Below, piece by piece: positions 43,372 through 51,769 of a stretch of 64,000 nt of DNA. The DNA is taken from positions 62,001 through 126,000 of the forward strand of contig CAIMDB010000022.1 of the NCBI GenBank assembly GCA_903839675.1. The letters run 5' to 3'. Each line of letters starts with the position of its first letter. The stretch's first letter is position 1. Position numbers and translations under genes: made by a program. Under the pieces are notes generated by a model. It was not told where the DNA came from. It ran no database searches and saw only the letters and a program-made list of their open reading frames with translations. Source of the DNA: an uncultured Sphingomonadales bacterium. Its GTDB lineage: Bacteria > Pseudomonadota > Alphaproteobacteria > Sphingomonadales > Sphingomonadaceae.

Positions 43372-44258
43372 TGTCCGCGACTTTGATTAATGGAAAAGCC
43401 TTTGCCGAAGGGCTGCGCCACCGTGTGGCCGATGCGGCCAAGCGGTTTCAGGCAGATGCGGGCCGCGCGCCCGGGTTGGTCGTGGTTCTGGTCGGTGAAG
43501 ATCCTGCGTCTTCCGTCTATGTCCGTTCCAAGGGCAAGGCCTGCCGCGAAGCTGGTATGGAGAGCATCGAACATCGTTTGCCTGAAACAGCGTCACAGGA
43601 AGAGCTGATTGCCCTCGTGAAGAGCCTGAATGCCGACGACAAAGTCGACGGCATCCTTGTTCAGTTGCCGCTTCCCTCGCAAATTGACGACAAGGCGGTT
43701 ATTGGCACGATTGATCCGGCCAAGGACGTTGACGGTTTCCACGTTGTCAACGCCGGTCGCCTTGCGGTGGGCGAGGATGCGCTCGTTCCCTGCACGCCGC
43801 TTGGCTGTCTGATGCTGCTCAAGGATCAACTCGGTGATCTGACGGGCATGAATGCCGTTGTCATCGGTCGGTCGAACATTGTGGGCAAGCCGATGGCGCA
43901 ACTGCTGTTGGGGGAAAGCTGCACCGTCACCATCGCGCATAGCCGGACCAAAGATCTGCCGGAGGTTGTTCGTCGTGCCGATATCGTCGTCGCAGCCGTG
44001 GGTCGTCCGGAAATGGTAAAGGGTGACTGGATCAAGCCCGGGGCCGTTGTTATTGATGTCGGCATCAACCGTGTTCCTGCCGCTGACGGCAAGACGCGCC
44101 TTGTCGGGGATGTTGCCTTTGATGAAGCTGCTGCCCAAGCCTCTTCCATCACGCCGGTGCCCGGCGGCGTTGGCCCGATGACGATTGCAGTGCTTTTGCG
44201 CAATACCGTCGTCGCTGCACGCGCGCGGCTTGGCCTGACGCCGGAAGCAGGGCTCTGA
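43368..44258 (+). CDS. folD: Bifunctional methylene-THF dehydrogenase/methenyl-THF cyclohydrolase
   Basis: The 296-residue protein has the FolD signatures: [27 protein letters not shown] for NADP binding, and [12 protein letters not shown] near the end, plus the conserved SxxYxxxK ([10 protein letters not shown]) with catalytic Lys. It interconverts 5,10-methylene- and 10-formyl-tetrahydrofolate in the cytosol. It is a housekeeping gene in the YggT operon, but methyl-THF from the LigM-like enzyme would feed the same pool. Either of two adjacent ATG codons may be used. Confidence 0.97.
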   Translation: MMSATLINGKAFAEGLRHRVADAAKRFQADAGRAPGLVVVLVGEDPASSVYVRSKGKACREAGMESIEHRLPETASQEELIALVKSLNADDKVDGILVQLPLPSQIDDKAVIGTIDPAKDVDGFHVVNAGRLAVGEDALVPCTPLGCLMLLKDQLGDLTGMNAVVIGRSNIVGKPMAQLLLGESCTVTIAHSRTKDLPEVVRRADIVVAAVGRPEMVKGDWIKPGAVVIDVGINRVPAADGKTRLVGDVAFDEAAAQASSITPVPGGVGPMTIAVLLRNTVVAARARLGLTPEAGL

Positions 44259-44262
44259 CACT

Positions 44263-44886
44263 ATGCTGATGGAGCTCTTCATCTCGGCGCTGGTGACGTT
44301 CTTCGTCGTCATCGATCCGCCGGGATGTGCGCCCATTTTTGCCAGCCTCACGGCCGGATCACCCCCCGAACACCGTCGGGCGATGGCGTTGCGCTCGACC
44401 TTTGTCGCCGCACTGGTCCTCTATCTCTTCGCCGTCTTTGGGGAGGCGTTCCTTGGCGCGCTTGGCATCAGTCTGGACGCGTTCCGCGTGGCCGGCGGCA
44501 TCATGCTGTTCATCATCGCGCTTGAAATGGTGTTTGAAAAGCGGACCGAGCGGCGGGAACATCGTGTTGAGGATGTGAAGTCCCATCCCGAGCACGAGGA
44601 TATTTCCATCTTCCCGATGGCGATCCCCATGATTGCGGGGCCGGGCTCCATTGCGTCGGTCATGCTGATGACATCGAAATCAAGCGGGATGGAACAAACC
44701 CTCGTCGTGTTCGGCGCACTCGCGGTGATTCTGATCGTCAACATGTTCGCCCTGCTGGCGGCGGGGCCGTTGATGACCTTCCTAGGCTACCGGATCGAAG
44801 CGATGATAACGCGGATCCTCGGCGTCATTCTGGCGGCGCTGGCGGCGCAGTTCGTGATTGACGGGATTAAGGCCAGCTTCGCTTAG
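44263..44886 (+). CDS. MarC-family integral membrane protein
   Basis: The 207-residue protein has about six hydrophobic segments and the family motifs VVIDPPGCAPIF near the start, SLDAFRVAGGIMLF and PMAIPMIAGPGSIA in the middle. MarC proteins are inner-membrane proteins whose transport role is unproven. It is 4 bp downstream of folD and ends 4 bp into the convergent fliA gene. Confidence 0.9.
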   Translation: MLMELFISALVTFFVVIDPPGCAPIFASLTAGSPPEHRRAMALRSTFVAALVLYLFAVFGEAFLGALGISLDAFRVAGGIMLFIIALEMVFEKRTERREHRVEDVKSHPEHEDISIFPMAIPMIAGPGSIASVMLMTSKSSGMEQTLVVFGALAVILIVNMFALLAAGPLMTFLGYRIEAMITRILGVILAALAAQFVIDGIKASFA

Positions 44887-45611
44887 GCGTAGTCCTCGTC
44901 GTCCTCGACCATGATGGCACGGACCTTGGTCAGCGCTGATTTCTTGATCTGGCAGACGCGGGCAGCGCCGACGCCCAACACTTGGCCGATTTCATCAAGG
45001 TTGAGCTCCTCCACGAAATAGAGCTGGAGGATCATCTGTTCACGCTCATTGAGCTTGTCGATGGCCAGCTTTAACGCGGCCGCCATCTGTTCGCGCTCCA
45101 TCGCTTGATCTGCGCGTTCGCCCTGATCGGCAAAGTCCATCAGATGGTCTGAATAGGCTTCGTCAATGGCCTCGTCACGGATGGGCTGGATCGTCGCGTT
45201 CATGTCCTGATAAGCGCGGATATCCATCTCGAGCGCCTCGGCCATTTCGAGATCATTGGGCGCGCGCATAAGATTTTGTTCGAGAGCCCTGCGGACCTTT
45301 TCGACCTCGCGGCGCTTGGCAATGGCGGACCGCGCGACCTTCGCCTCACGGCGGAGATGGTCGATCATGGCACCTCGGATGCGCATGGACGCATAGGTGG
45401 AAAAGGCGTGGCCGCGGTCTTCATAGGTGCGTGACGCCTCTACCAGCGCGATCATCCCGATCTGAATCAGGTCTTCGACCTCAATGGCAGAGGCGATGCG
45501 GGCATGGACGTGCCAGGCGATGCGGCGCACGAGGGGAATGGACTGCTGGACCAATGCCTCAACATCGGTCGCGGCATAGCGTTGGGCAGGGGTGATGGGT
45601 TGTTGCAACAT
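44883..45611 (-). CDS. fliA: Flagellar sigma factor (sigma-28)
   Basis: The 242-residue sigma factor has region 2 (LVRRIAWHVHARI, VEDLIQIGMIALVEASRTYE, FSTYASMRIRGAMIDHLRRE) and region 4 (LNEREQMILQLYFVEELNLDEIGQVLGV) but no region 1.1, as in FliA. It directs late flagellar promoters and is held in check by FlgM, encoded at 48880-49146. Its start overlaps the flhA stop by 1 bp (TGATG), so it is translated with flhA. Two matching sigma-28-like promoters occur upstream of flgM and motA. Confidence 0.95.
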   Translation of the reverse strand: MLQQPITPAQRYAATDVEALVQQSIPLVRRIAWHVHARIASAIEVEDLIQIGMIALVEASRTYEDRGHAFSTYASMRIRGAMIDHLRREAKVARSAIAKRREVEKVRRALEQNLMRAPNDLEMAEALEMDIRAYQDMNATIQPIRDEAIDEAYSDHLMDFADQGERADQAMEREQMAAALKLAIDKLNEREQMILQLYFVEELNLDEIGQVLGVGAARVCQIKKSALTKVRAIMVEDDEDYA

Positions 45612-47722
45612 CAGCTTCTTTCCTCGTCGGTCATGTCCGTCAGCGCTGCGACAGAGCCATGGGCTCCGCCGACGACGGCGATGACGTCGATCGTCTTGGT
45701 TTCGGGGATTTCGAGTACGGACAGGACCGGCAGTTCGGCCATTTGGGCGCGGAGCAGGCGGGCAACGGCCGGTCGGATCGCAGGCGCCGTCACCACAGCG
45801 ACGCTGCGTGCGGCCATCAGCAGCGGCTGCACCGCATCCCGGACCGACGAGACCAATCGATTGGAAAGCGCAGGCTCAAAGGGGTAAAGTGCCTGTGGTC
45901 CGGCCCGGACGGCCTGCGCCAGCAGCGCCTCCAGTTCCGGATCAAAGGTAATGACGGGCAGCGGCATCCGCGATGGCACGATGGTCTGCACAATCAGCGC
46001 GCCGATGCGCTGGCGGACGGATTCGACGATGCCGGTCTGATCGAGGCCGAGCGCGCCGACCTCCACCATCGCCTCTGCGATGCGGCGGAAGTCCTTCAGC
46101 GGCACGCGTTCGACCAGCATCGAACGGCAGACAGCGGCAATCTGGGCTGTGCTGTAGGGCTGGGGAGACAGGCCTGCGGCGAGCTGGGGGAAATTGTCCT
46201 TCAGCGCTTCGACAAGGCCCTGTGCTTCATCGAGGCCAAAGAGTTCAGCCGCGCTGCCGGTGACGAGCGCGTTCAAATGGGTTGCGATGACCGTCGGTGC
46301 GTCAACGACCGTGTATCCGGCCACCACCGCCTCATTGCGCTGATCGGCTGAAATCCAGACGGCATCGAGGCCGAAGCAAGGGTCTTTGACAGACCGGCCC
46401 GGCAGCTGCTTTTCGCAATCGCCGCTATCGAGCGCGAGCAGATCTCGCGCATAGGCCATGTCTTCACCCATCACGACGCCCGCGACGGTGATGCGATAGG
46501 CATTGCCTTCGATGGAGAGGTTATCCTTCACCTTGACGAGCGGCAGGACAAAGCCGAGTTCGCGCGACAGCTGGCGGCGAATGCCAGTGATGCGGGCCAT
46601 GAGCGGCGCACCCTTGCGGTCATCGACCAGCTCGACGAGGCCGTAGCCGAGCTCCACCGTGATCGGGGCGGCATCGCTCACATCGTTCCACGAAATATGA
46701 TGCAGAGGTTCCGACACGGGCATGGGCGGCGGAGCGATGATCTGCGTGCGCTCCTTCTGGCGCAGCATCCAGTAAATGCCGCCGCAGATCGCAGCGGCCG
46801 GCAGGATGATGAGATGCGGCATGCCGGGGATCAGACCGAGGACAGTCATGATCCCAGCAACAGGTGCCCAAGCGCGCGAGGCGCCGAACTGACTGCCGAT
46901 CTGGCCGGAGAGGTCAAACGGCGATGAAACGCGGGTGACGATGGCGGCAGCGGCAATGGACAGCAAGAGTGCGGGAACCTGCGCGACCAGCGCATCGCCG
47001 ATGGCAAGCATGGTGTAGGTGCGCGCCGCCTCTGACAGGGCCAGATTGTGGCTCACGACGCCGAGGATGATGCCGCCGACAATGTTGACGAACAGGATGA
47101 TCAGGCCGGCAACCGCGTCGCCTTTTACGAATTTGGAGGCACCGTCCATTGATCCGTAGAAATCGGCCTCTGTCCCCACCTCATGCCGCCGCGCCTTGGC
47201 TTCGTCGGGCGTGATGAGACCCGCATTGAGATCGGCGTCGATCGCCATCTGCTTGCCGGGCAGCGCGTCGAGCGTGAACCGTGCCGACACTTCGGACACG
47301 CGGCCGGCACCCTTGGTGATGACCACCAGATTGATGACGAGGAGCACGGCAAAGACGAAGATGCCGACGATGTAGTCCCCGCCGATCAGGAAGCTGCCAA
47401 ATGCCTCAATGACATGACCCGCAGCGGCGGTGCCTTCATGACCATGGACAAGCACGACGCGGGTGGAGGCGACGTTCAGGGCCAGGCGGGCAATGGTGGC
47501 GAGCAGCAGGACCGTCGGGAAGGCCGAGAAGTCGAGCGGCTTGGCAGCGTTGAGCGCCACCATGAGCACCGCCATTGAAATAACGATGTTGGCGATGAAC
47601 CCGATATCCAGCAGGACGGCCGGAACAGGCACGATCATCAGCATGACGAGCATGAGGATCGCGATGGGCAGCACGCCGCTGCGCGCAGAAATGACCCAAG
47701 CGGGAAGGGTGAAGCGACCCAT
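45611..47722 (-). CDS. flhA: Flagellar export gate protein FlhA
   Basis: The 703-residue protein has the N-terminal membrane domain with about eight segments (within 1-320) and the FHIPEP-type motif region RVSEVSARFTLDALPGKQM, then a cytoplasmic domain that docks late export substrates. It forms the nonameric gate of the flagellar type III exporter. It is coupled by 1-bp overlaps to the upstream transglycosylase gene and the downstream fliA, all behind a sigma-54 promoter at 48534-48549. Confidence 0.97.
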   Translation of the reverse strand: MGRFTLPAWVISARSGVLPIAILMLVMLMIVPVPAVLLDIGFIANIVISMAVLMVALNAAKPLDFSAFPTVLLLATIARLALNVASTRVVLVHGHEGTAAAGHVIEAFGSFLIGGDYIVGIFVFAVLLVINLVVITKGAGRVSEVSARFTLDALPGKQMAIDADLNAGLITPDEAKARRHEVGTEADFYGSMDGASKFVKGDAVAGLIILFVNIVGGIILGVVSHNLALSEAARTYTMLAIGDALVAQVPALLLSIAAAAIVTRVSSPFDLSGQIGSQFGASRAWAPVAGIMTVLGLIPGMPHLIILPAAAICGGIYWMLRQKERTQIIAPPPMPVSEPLHHISWNDVSDAAPITVELGYGLVELVDDRKGAPLMARITGIRRQLSRELGFVLPLVKVKDNLSIEGNAYRITVAGVVMGEDMAYARDLLALDSGDCEKQLPGRSVKDPCFGLDAVWISADQRNEAVVAGYTVVDAPTVIATHLNALVTGSAAELFGLDEAQGLVEALKDNFPQLAAGLSPQPYSTAQIAAVCRSMLVERVPLKDFRRIAEAMVEVGALGLDQTGIVESVRQRIGALIVQTIVPSRMPLPVITFDPELEALLAQAVRAGPQALYPFEPALSNRLVSSVRDAVQPLLMAARSVAVVTAPAIRPAVARLLRAQMAELPVLSVLEIPETKTIDVIAVVGGAHGSVAALTDMTDEERS

Positions 47723-48498
47723 TATTGATCCCCCGCCATGGCGGCGAGCCGCTGATATGCGGCCTGCGCAAATTCAACCGAAAGCTTGTCGGGCATGGGT
47801 TCAAAATCGGCGAAGCGCATCAGCGCCCGCGTGGTCGGACGGTTCTCGATGACGGTGCGGACCGAGGAAGCGCCGACAGGCGCGTTGAGTTTGGAGGCGA
47901 ACCGCTCCCGGATCTCACTTAGGCTTCGCGCGCTGCCATCCGGCGCATAGAAGACAGCCCGATTGGCGGCGGCGGCCTGCGGGAAGAGGGGGGCGGCAGC
48001 CTGTGAAGGATCAGCATCATGTGCCTGCAGGAACTTGAGCGCGCCATCTGCACCAAGGAAGTGGGCGAGGTAGAGGTCAACCTGATCGGTCTGGCGGCCA
48101 AGGCCGGATTCCAGAAAGTCCTGATTGTCGGACGCGAGCTCCCCCGCCATCGCGGAAGACGCCTCTGCGTCAAAGCGCAGATCCAAGATGGTTTGGCGCA
48201 GTGCCGGGTCAGAAACAACGTGGCGACCACCGGGCGTTGTTGAGATGGCGTCTGCCGCCCAGGCAAGGCCGTGATTGGCGCCATGCGCCTTCAACGTTCC
48301 AAGCCAAGTCGCTTTGGTGAACTGGAAGAGGCCCGCCGCGCTGGAGGTGGATGCCTGCGCCTGCGGGTTCAGGCTGCTTTCAACGCGCGCCTGATTGAGA
48401 AGGTAGCCGAAGTCCATACCGGTCCGCGCCGCTGCATTGGCGACGGCGGAGTGCACCGGGGATCGGCCTGCCGTTGTGATGATGGTCGTATCTGCCAC
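47722..48498 (-). CDS. Lytic transglycosylase of the flagellar cluster
   Basis: The product is 258 residues from the GTG at 48498, with AGGGAAG upstream. An ATG at 48531 lies before the expected start point of the sigma-54 promoter at 48534-48549, so it cannot be used from that promoter. An SLT-type fold is clear: NQARVESSLNPQAQ with catalytic Glu, SSAAGLFQFTKATW, and DLYLAHFLG. It cleaves peptidoglycan, probably to let the rod pass, which complements the FlgJ (54983) lacking a muramidase domain. No classical signal peptide is visible at the start. Confidence 0.87.
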   Translation of the reverse strand: MADTTIITTAGRSPVHSAVANAAARTGMDFGYLLNQARVESSLNPQAQASTSSAAGLFQFTKATWLGTLKAHGANHGLAWAADAISTTPGGRHVVSDPALRQTILDLRFDAEASSAMAGELASDNQDFLESGLGRQTDQVDLYLAHFLGADGALKFLQAHDADPSQAAAPLFPQAAAANRAVFYAPDGSARSLSEIRERFASKLNAPVGASSVRTVIENRPTTRALMRFADFEPMPDKLSVEFAQAAYQRLAAMAGDQ

Positions 48499-48533
48499 TT
48501 GGGCTTCCCTGTTGAACAATTCGGGAAGCATTC

Positions 48534-48549
48534 AGCAAAGGCCGTGCCA
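48534..48549 (-). promoter_or_regulatory. Sigma-54 promoter of the transglycosylase-flhA-fliA operon
   Basis: On the minus strand: TGGCACGGCCTTTGCT, an exact match to the -24 TGGCAC and -12 TTGCT elements at the right spacing. It lies 36 bp before the GTG at 48498. Confidence 0.9.
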
Positions 48550-48553
48550 GTTC

Positions 48554-48880
48554 TCAGATGAGGGAAGCGCGGCCCAGTTTTCCGGCGTTTGTGTAGGTGT
48601 GGGTCACCCGTTCACCGCGCTGATGCGTCAATCTTTCGAGCCGTTGAGACACGCGGTCTGTCAGGAAATTGACCCGCCCACGCGCGGCTTCTGCCTGACG
48701 CAAAGCGTAGTCGAAGCGGGGGCGGTCTTCATTGGCCGAAGGGGTTTCCGCACGCACTGCTTCCAGCGCGCGCGCGACACGTGCGGTTGCATCCTCAACA
48801 GCGGAGACGTCGCCGGCGTCAAGGGCGCTGATGAGCGCCCCCTGGCAGTCGATTAGCCGATCAATGGCGCTCGACGGCAT
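48554..48880 (-). CDS. Probable FlgN-like flagellar export chaperone
   Basis: The 108-residue protein is largely helical and charged (AIDRLIDCQGALISALDAGD, RVNFLTDRVSQRLERL), without a signal peptide. Its start overlaps the flgM stop by 1 bp, the usual place for flgN, whose product escorts hook-filament junction proteins FlgK and FlgL. Sequence similarity to FlgN is weak, so the call rests on size, helicity and position. Confidence 0.6.
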   Translation of the reverse strand: MPSSAIDRLIDCQGALISALDAGDVSAVEDATARVARALEAVRAETPSANEDRPRFDYALRQAEAARGRVNFLTDRVSQRLERLTHQRGERVTHTYTNAGKLGRASLI

Positions 48881-49146
48881 TAGAGATACGCCTGAAATGA
48901 CATGGCATCGGCAATCGCTGTCGTGTCGACAGGATAGCTGCCTTGCGCAATCGCGGTGCTGATCTGCGCAAGCTTTACGTAATCAACCGGCGGGCCTTCG
49001 CTCGCGATCTTGGAGGCCATGCTGAAGAGCCGCGGAACATCCGCAGGCCCGGGGCCGCCGCCCGCGTTCAACGTCGGCTTTGGCGCGGGGTTACGCACAA
49101 GTTGCGGGGCTTGCGCGCCGCTGGATGAGCTGACTGGATCGACCAT
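48880..49146 (-). CDS. flgM: Anti-sigma-28 factor FlgM
   Basis: The 88-residue protein has a disordered, Pro/Gly-rich first half (PAPKPTLNAGGGPGP) and a C-terminal FlgM domain with VDYVKLAQISTAIAQGSYPVD, the helices that grip FliA. It is exported when the hook is finished, freeing FliA. A sigma-28-like promoter lies upstream (49201-49227), forming the usual feedback loop. It is followed by the FlgN-like gene with a 1-bp overlap. Confidence 0.9.
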   Translation of the reverse strand: MVDPVSSSSGAQAPQLVRNPAPKPTLNAGGGPGPADVPRLFSMASKIASEGPPVDYVKLAQISTAIAQGSYPVDTTAIADAMSFQAYL

Positions 49147-49166
49147 CGTCCTGTTCCCTCAAGTGA

Positions 49167-49186
49167 CCTGTCATGAACCCGACAGG
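49167..49186. repeat. Hairpin between flgA and flgM
   Basis: CCTGTC and GACAGG form a 6-bp stem around an 8-base loop, between the flgM start and its sigma-28-like promoter. It would lie in the flgM leader RNA. No T run follows it on either strand, so it is not an evident terminator. Confidence 0.35.
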
Positions 49187-49200
49187 CCTTCCTGAGTGCA

Positions 49201-49227
49201 GTAACGACTATTTGACGCAGCCTTTTA
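49201..49227 (-). promoter_or_regulatory. Sigma-28-like promoter of flgM
   Basis: On the minus strand: TAAA, 15 bp, GTCGTTAC. This fits the sigma-28 layout (TAAA, 15 bp, GCCGATAA) with three changes, and the -10 half is identical to that upstream of motA. Confidence 0.65.
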
Positions 49228-49231
49228 GGGC

Positions 49232-49669
49232 TTAGTTGATGGAATCTGCGCGGACGCGTCCGGCGCCGAGGACAGTAACGCTAACCGGCGCATTTCCATC
49301 ACTTGGGCGGACACGGACGACGTTGCCAACCCGTCCGTCTTCCACAGCTGTGGCCGATGTAGACACAGAAAAGCCCGTGCCATCGACATAAAGTTCAACA
49401 ATATCGCCTTTGCGAATGTCCGGTGCCGACGCGTTTTGATGGGACGCCACCAACGGCACCAAAATGCGCCAACCCAAAGATGGACAGCGTACGGCAATGG
49501 CATTGCCGCCCATAGGCGCGATTTCGGCCAAAGTGGGGCAGCGCGGCAGCTTGAGGCGCCGGTCAACCGGTGCCGCACTGCCAATCGCGGCAATGCGCGC
49601 ATCAATTTCGCCCAAATTCTCAAAGGACAGAGGAAGGGCAGCAGCCAAGGCAAAGGGGGCGATCAACAT
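49232..49669 (-). CDS. flgA: Flagellar basal body P-ring formation protein FlgA
   Basis: From the ATG at 49669, with AGGAGACC upstream, the product is 145 residues with a weak signal-like N-terminus (MLIAPFALAAALPLSF). The middle and end form the SAF/FlgA beta domain: RILVPLVASHQ, IRKGDIVELYVDG, VGNVVRVRP and VTVLGAGRVRADS. FlgA is the periplasmic chaperone for FlgI P-ring assembly; flgI is at 53898. A sigma-54 promoter lies 30 bp upstream. Confidence 0.88.
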   Translation of the reverse strand: MLIAPFALAAALPLSFENLGEIDARIAAIGSAAPVDRRLKLPRCPTLAEIAPMGGNAIAVRCPSLGWRILVPLVASHQNASAPDIRKGDIVELYVDGTGFSVSTSATAVEDGRVGNVVRVRPSDGNAPVSVTVLGAGRVRADSIN

Positions 49670-49698
49670 AAAGGTCTCCTGATGGTCGCCGTGATTTG

Positions 49699-49714
49699 AG
49701 CAAATGCCGTGCCA
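49699..49714 (-). promoter_or_regulatory. Sigma-54 promoter of flgA
   Basis: On the minus strand: TGGCACGGCATTTGCT, matching -24 TGGCAC and -12 TTGCT. It lies 30 bp before the flgA start. Confidence 0.9.
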
Positions 49715-49826
49715 ATGGCGCAAAGGCACTTGTCCCAGTCCCTAGTGCCGGACCTAGAGTCAGAAAAGCGACAGGGGGCGCCTCCCTGCACGGCCTGATC
49801 GCCCTTTCGACGCTGAATTCCGGAAT

Positions 49827-49842
49827 TGGCACGGTGATTGCT
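49827..49842 (+). promoter_or_regulatory. Sigma-54 promoter of the flgB-flgL operon
   Basis: TGGCACGGTGATTGCT matches the -24 and -12 elements and lies 52 bp before the flgB start at 49894. It probably drives the whole coupled rod/hook operon. Confidence 0.9.
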
Positions 49843-49893
49843 TCGGTGTCTCAGCGCAGGCCCGGTGGTCGGTCCTGCATCGGAGACCATGAC

Positions 49894-50235
49894 ATGCCCG
49901 CATTCGACAGATTGTTCGGCATCCATTCCACGGCTTTGGCGGTGCGCGCGCAGCGGATGACGGTGCTTGCCTCCAACATCGCCAATGCCGCAACGCCCAA
50001 TTACAAAGCGCGTGACCTTGATTTTCAGGCCGCTTTGCAAAGTGCGGAAGCGGGACAGTCGCCAGACAAGGCGCTGCGCTATCGTGTGCCCGTGCAGCCG
50101 TCTCTGGATGGCAATACGGTTGAGATGTCGGTTGAACAGACCGCCTTTGCCGAAAACGCCATTGCTTACCGCGCCACGTTGTCCTTCCTGCAGGGGCGCA
50201 TCGGCACCCTCACGCGCGCGCTGAAGGGTGAATGA
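49894..50235 (+). CDS. flgB: Flagellar proximal rod protein FlgB
   Basis: The product is 113 residues from the ATG at 49894 (MPAFDRLFGIHSTALAV); an open frame further upstream crosses the sigma-54 promoter and is not coding. It has the rod signature VLASNIANAATPNYKARDLDF. FlgB builds the proximal rod with FlgC, FlgF and FliE. It is the first gene of a plus-strand operon in which most genes overlap by 1-20 bp. Confidence 0.95.
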   Translation: MPAFDRLFGIHSTALAVRAQRMTVLASNIANAATPNYKARDLDFQAALQSAEAGQSPDKALRYRVPVQPSLDGNTVEMSVEQTAFAENAIAYRATLSFLQGRIGTLTRALKGE

Positions 50236-50642
50236 CAATGGCCGCCCCCCTTTCTCTCTTTGATATCAGCGGCCGCGCGATGGCAGCGCAGTTGGTGCGT
50301 CTCAACACAACGGCATCGAACCTCGCCAATGCGGGGTCGGTCGCGAGCAGCGAGGCACATGCCTATCGCGCGATGAAGCCTGTCTTCCGCACCGTGATGG
50401 AGGCGGATGGCCGCGCGACCGTTTCCGTCGACCGCATCGACCAATCGACCACTAAGCCTGTGAAGCGACACGATCCCAATCATCCGCTGGCCGATGGCAA
50501 TGGCGACGTCTGGGAAGCGGCTGTCGATGGTGCGGCGGAACTGGTCGAGATGATTGAGACGTCCCGACACTATCAAAACAACGTTCAGGTTCTGCAGACG
50601 GCCAAGGGCCTGATGCTCGACACATTGAGGATTGGCCAATGA
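50232..50642 (+). CDS. flgC: Flagellar proximal rod protein FlgC
   Basis: The 136-residue protein starts in a 4-bp overlap with flgB; an ATG 6 nt later is an alternative. It has RLNTTASNLANAGSVAS near the N-terminus, the domain-0 rod motif, and ends with VEMIETSRHYQNNVQVLQTAKGL, the C-terminal helix that pairs with it. It forms the proximal rod. The flgD start overlaps its stop. Confidence 0.96.
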   Translation: MTMAAPLSLFDISGRAMAAQLVRLNTTASNLANAGSVASSEAHAYRAMKPVFRTVMEADGRATVSVDRIDQSTTKPVKRHDPNHPLADGNGDVWEAAVDGAAELVEMIETSRHYQNNVQVLQTAKGLMLDTLRIGQ

Positions 50643-50941
50643 CGACAATTACAAATGTTACGACCCCCACGGGCAACAGCAACGTGGCAGCCGCGTCCCA
50701 GCTCAATCAGACGGATTTCCTCCGCCTGATGACAGAACAGCTCAAGCAGCAGGACCCGACCGACCCGGCCGACCCCTCAGAAATGGCGGCGCAAATGGCG
50801 CAGTTCGCCAGCTCCACCGGCATTTCGGAAATGAACAACTCGCTGAAGGAGATCGCGGATCTCGTCGCGAGCCAGACAGCGCTTCTCCAATCCATCCAGG
50901 CGGCAACCGCGCAGACGGCTGCCCAAACAAAGGTCGCGTAA
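50639..50941 (+). CDS. flgD: Short FlgD (hook capping) protein
   Basis: The protein is only 100 residues, against about 220 in most bacteria. The N-terminal scaffold motif is clear (LNQTDFLRLMTEQLKQQDPT and MAAQMAQFASSTGISEMN), but the C-terminal tudor/Ig-like cap body is missing. The end is a helical Ala/Gln-rich tail. The reading frame is intact and coupled to flgC, so this looks like a natural short form rather than decay. FlgD caps and assembles the hook. Confidence 0.9.
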   Translation: MTTITNVTTPTGNSNVAAASQLNQTDFLRLMTEQLKQQDPTDPADPSEMAAQMAQFASSTGISEMNNSLKEIADLVASQTALLQSIQAATAQTAAQTKVA

Positions 50942-50942
50942 C

Positions 50943-51761
50943 ATGTCCTTCTACACCTCCATTTCCGGCACCAAGGGTGCGCAGGCCGATATTGCGGCCA
51001 TTTCCAACAACCTTGCCAACGCGCAGACGACGGGTTTCAAACGCAGCCGCGTTGAGTTTGGCGATTTGTTTGCAGCGGCCCCCACGCAGACCGCGCGCGA
51101 AGTTGCCGGGCAGGGTGTCCGCGTTATGGCGATCTTGCAGCAGTTCGGCCAAGGCACGCTCGCCACGACCGACAAGGCGCTCGATCTTGGCGTCGCCGGG
51201 GACGGCTTTTTCGTCGTAAAGAGCGCACCGCCGACGAGCGATGTCACCTATACGCGTGCGGGTGCGTTCAACATTGATTCGAGCCGGAATGTTGTCGACA
51301 CGCTTGGGTCCCGGGTTCAGATCCTGCCGGTCGATGCGCAAGGACAGGTCACGGGCACGACGCTGAGTGATTTCAGCATCCCAACTGTCTCTCCGGCAAA
51401 CCCGAATGCAGCATTGGTTAGTGTGACCATCGGGCTTGATGGTCTTGCCAAGGCAAGCTTTTCGGATGGCACGACGGAAAATATCGGCAAGGTTGCGCTG
51501 GCAAATTTCAACTCGCTGGAAGGCCTCCGACCGATTGGGGACGCCCATTGGCGCCCGACGGATTTCAGTGGCCCGGCGATCATCGGCGAAGCTTCAACCG
51601 GATCGCTCGGTGAAATCCGGGCGGGCACGCTGGAGCGCGCCAACGTGGAAGTGACCGAAGAAATGGTCGCCCTTATCGCCGCACAACGCAATTTTCAGGC
51701 GAATGCCAAGGCTCTCGATGCGGAATCGAAAATGAGCCAGGCCATCATGCAGGCCTTCTGA
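50943..51761 (+). CDS. flgE: Short flagellar hook protein FlgE
   Basis: The 272-residue protein has the N-terminal domain 0 (ISNNLANAQTTGFKRSRVEF), core motifs VAGDGFFVV and YTRAGAFNID, and the C-terminal helix (TEEMVALIAAQRNFQANAKALD). Hook proteins commonly exceed 400 residues; here the outer D2-type domain is small or absent. It starts 1 bp after flgD. It polymerises into the hook. Confidence 0.94.
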   Translation: MSFYTSISGTKGAQADIAAISNNLANAQTTGFKRSRVEFGDLFAAAPTQTAREVAGQGVRVMAILQQFGQGTLATTDKALDLGVAGDGFFVVKSAPPTSDVTYTRAGAFNIDSSRNVVDTLGSRVQILPVDAQGQVTGTTLSDFSIPTVSPANPNAALVSVTIGLDGLAKASFSDGTTENIGKVALANFNSLEGLRPIGDAHWRPTDFSGPAIIGEASTGSLGEIRAGTLERANVEVTEEMVALIAAQRNFQANAKALDAESKMSQAIMQAF

Positions 51762-51769
51762 GGTAAATC

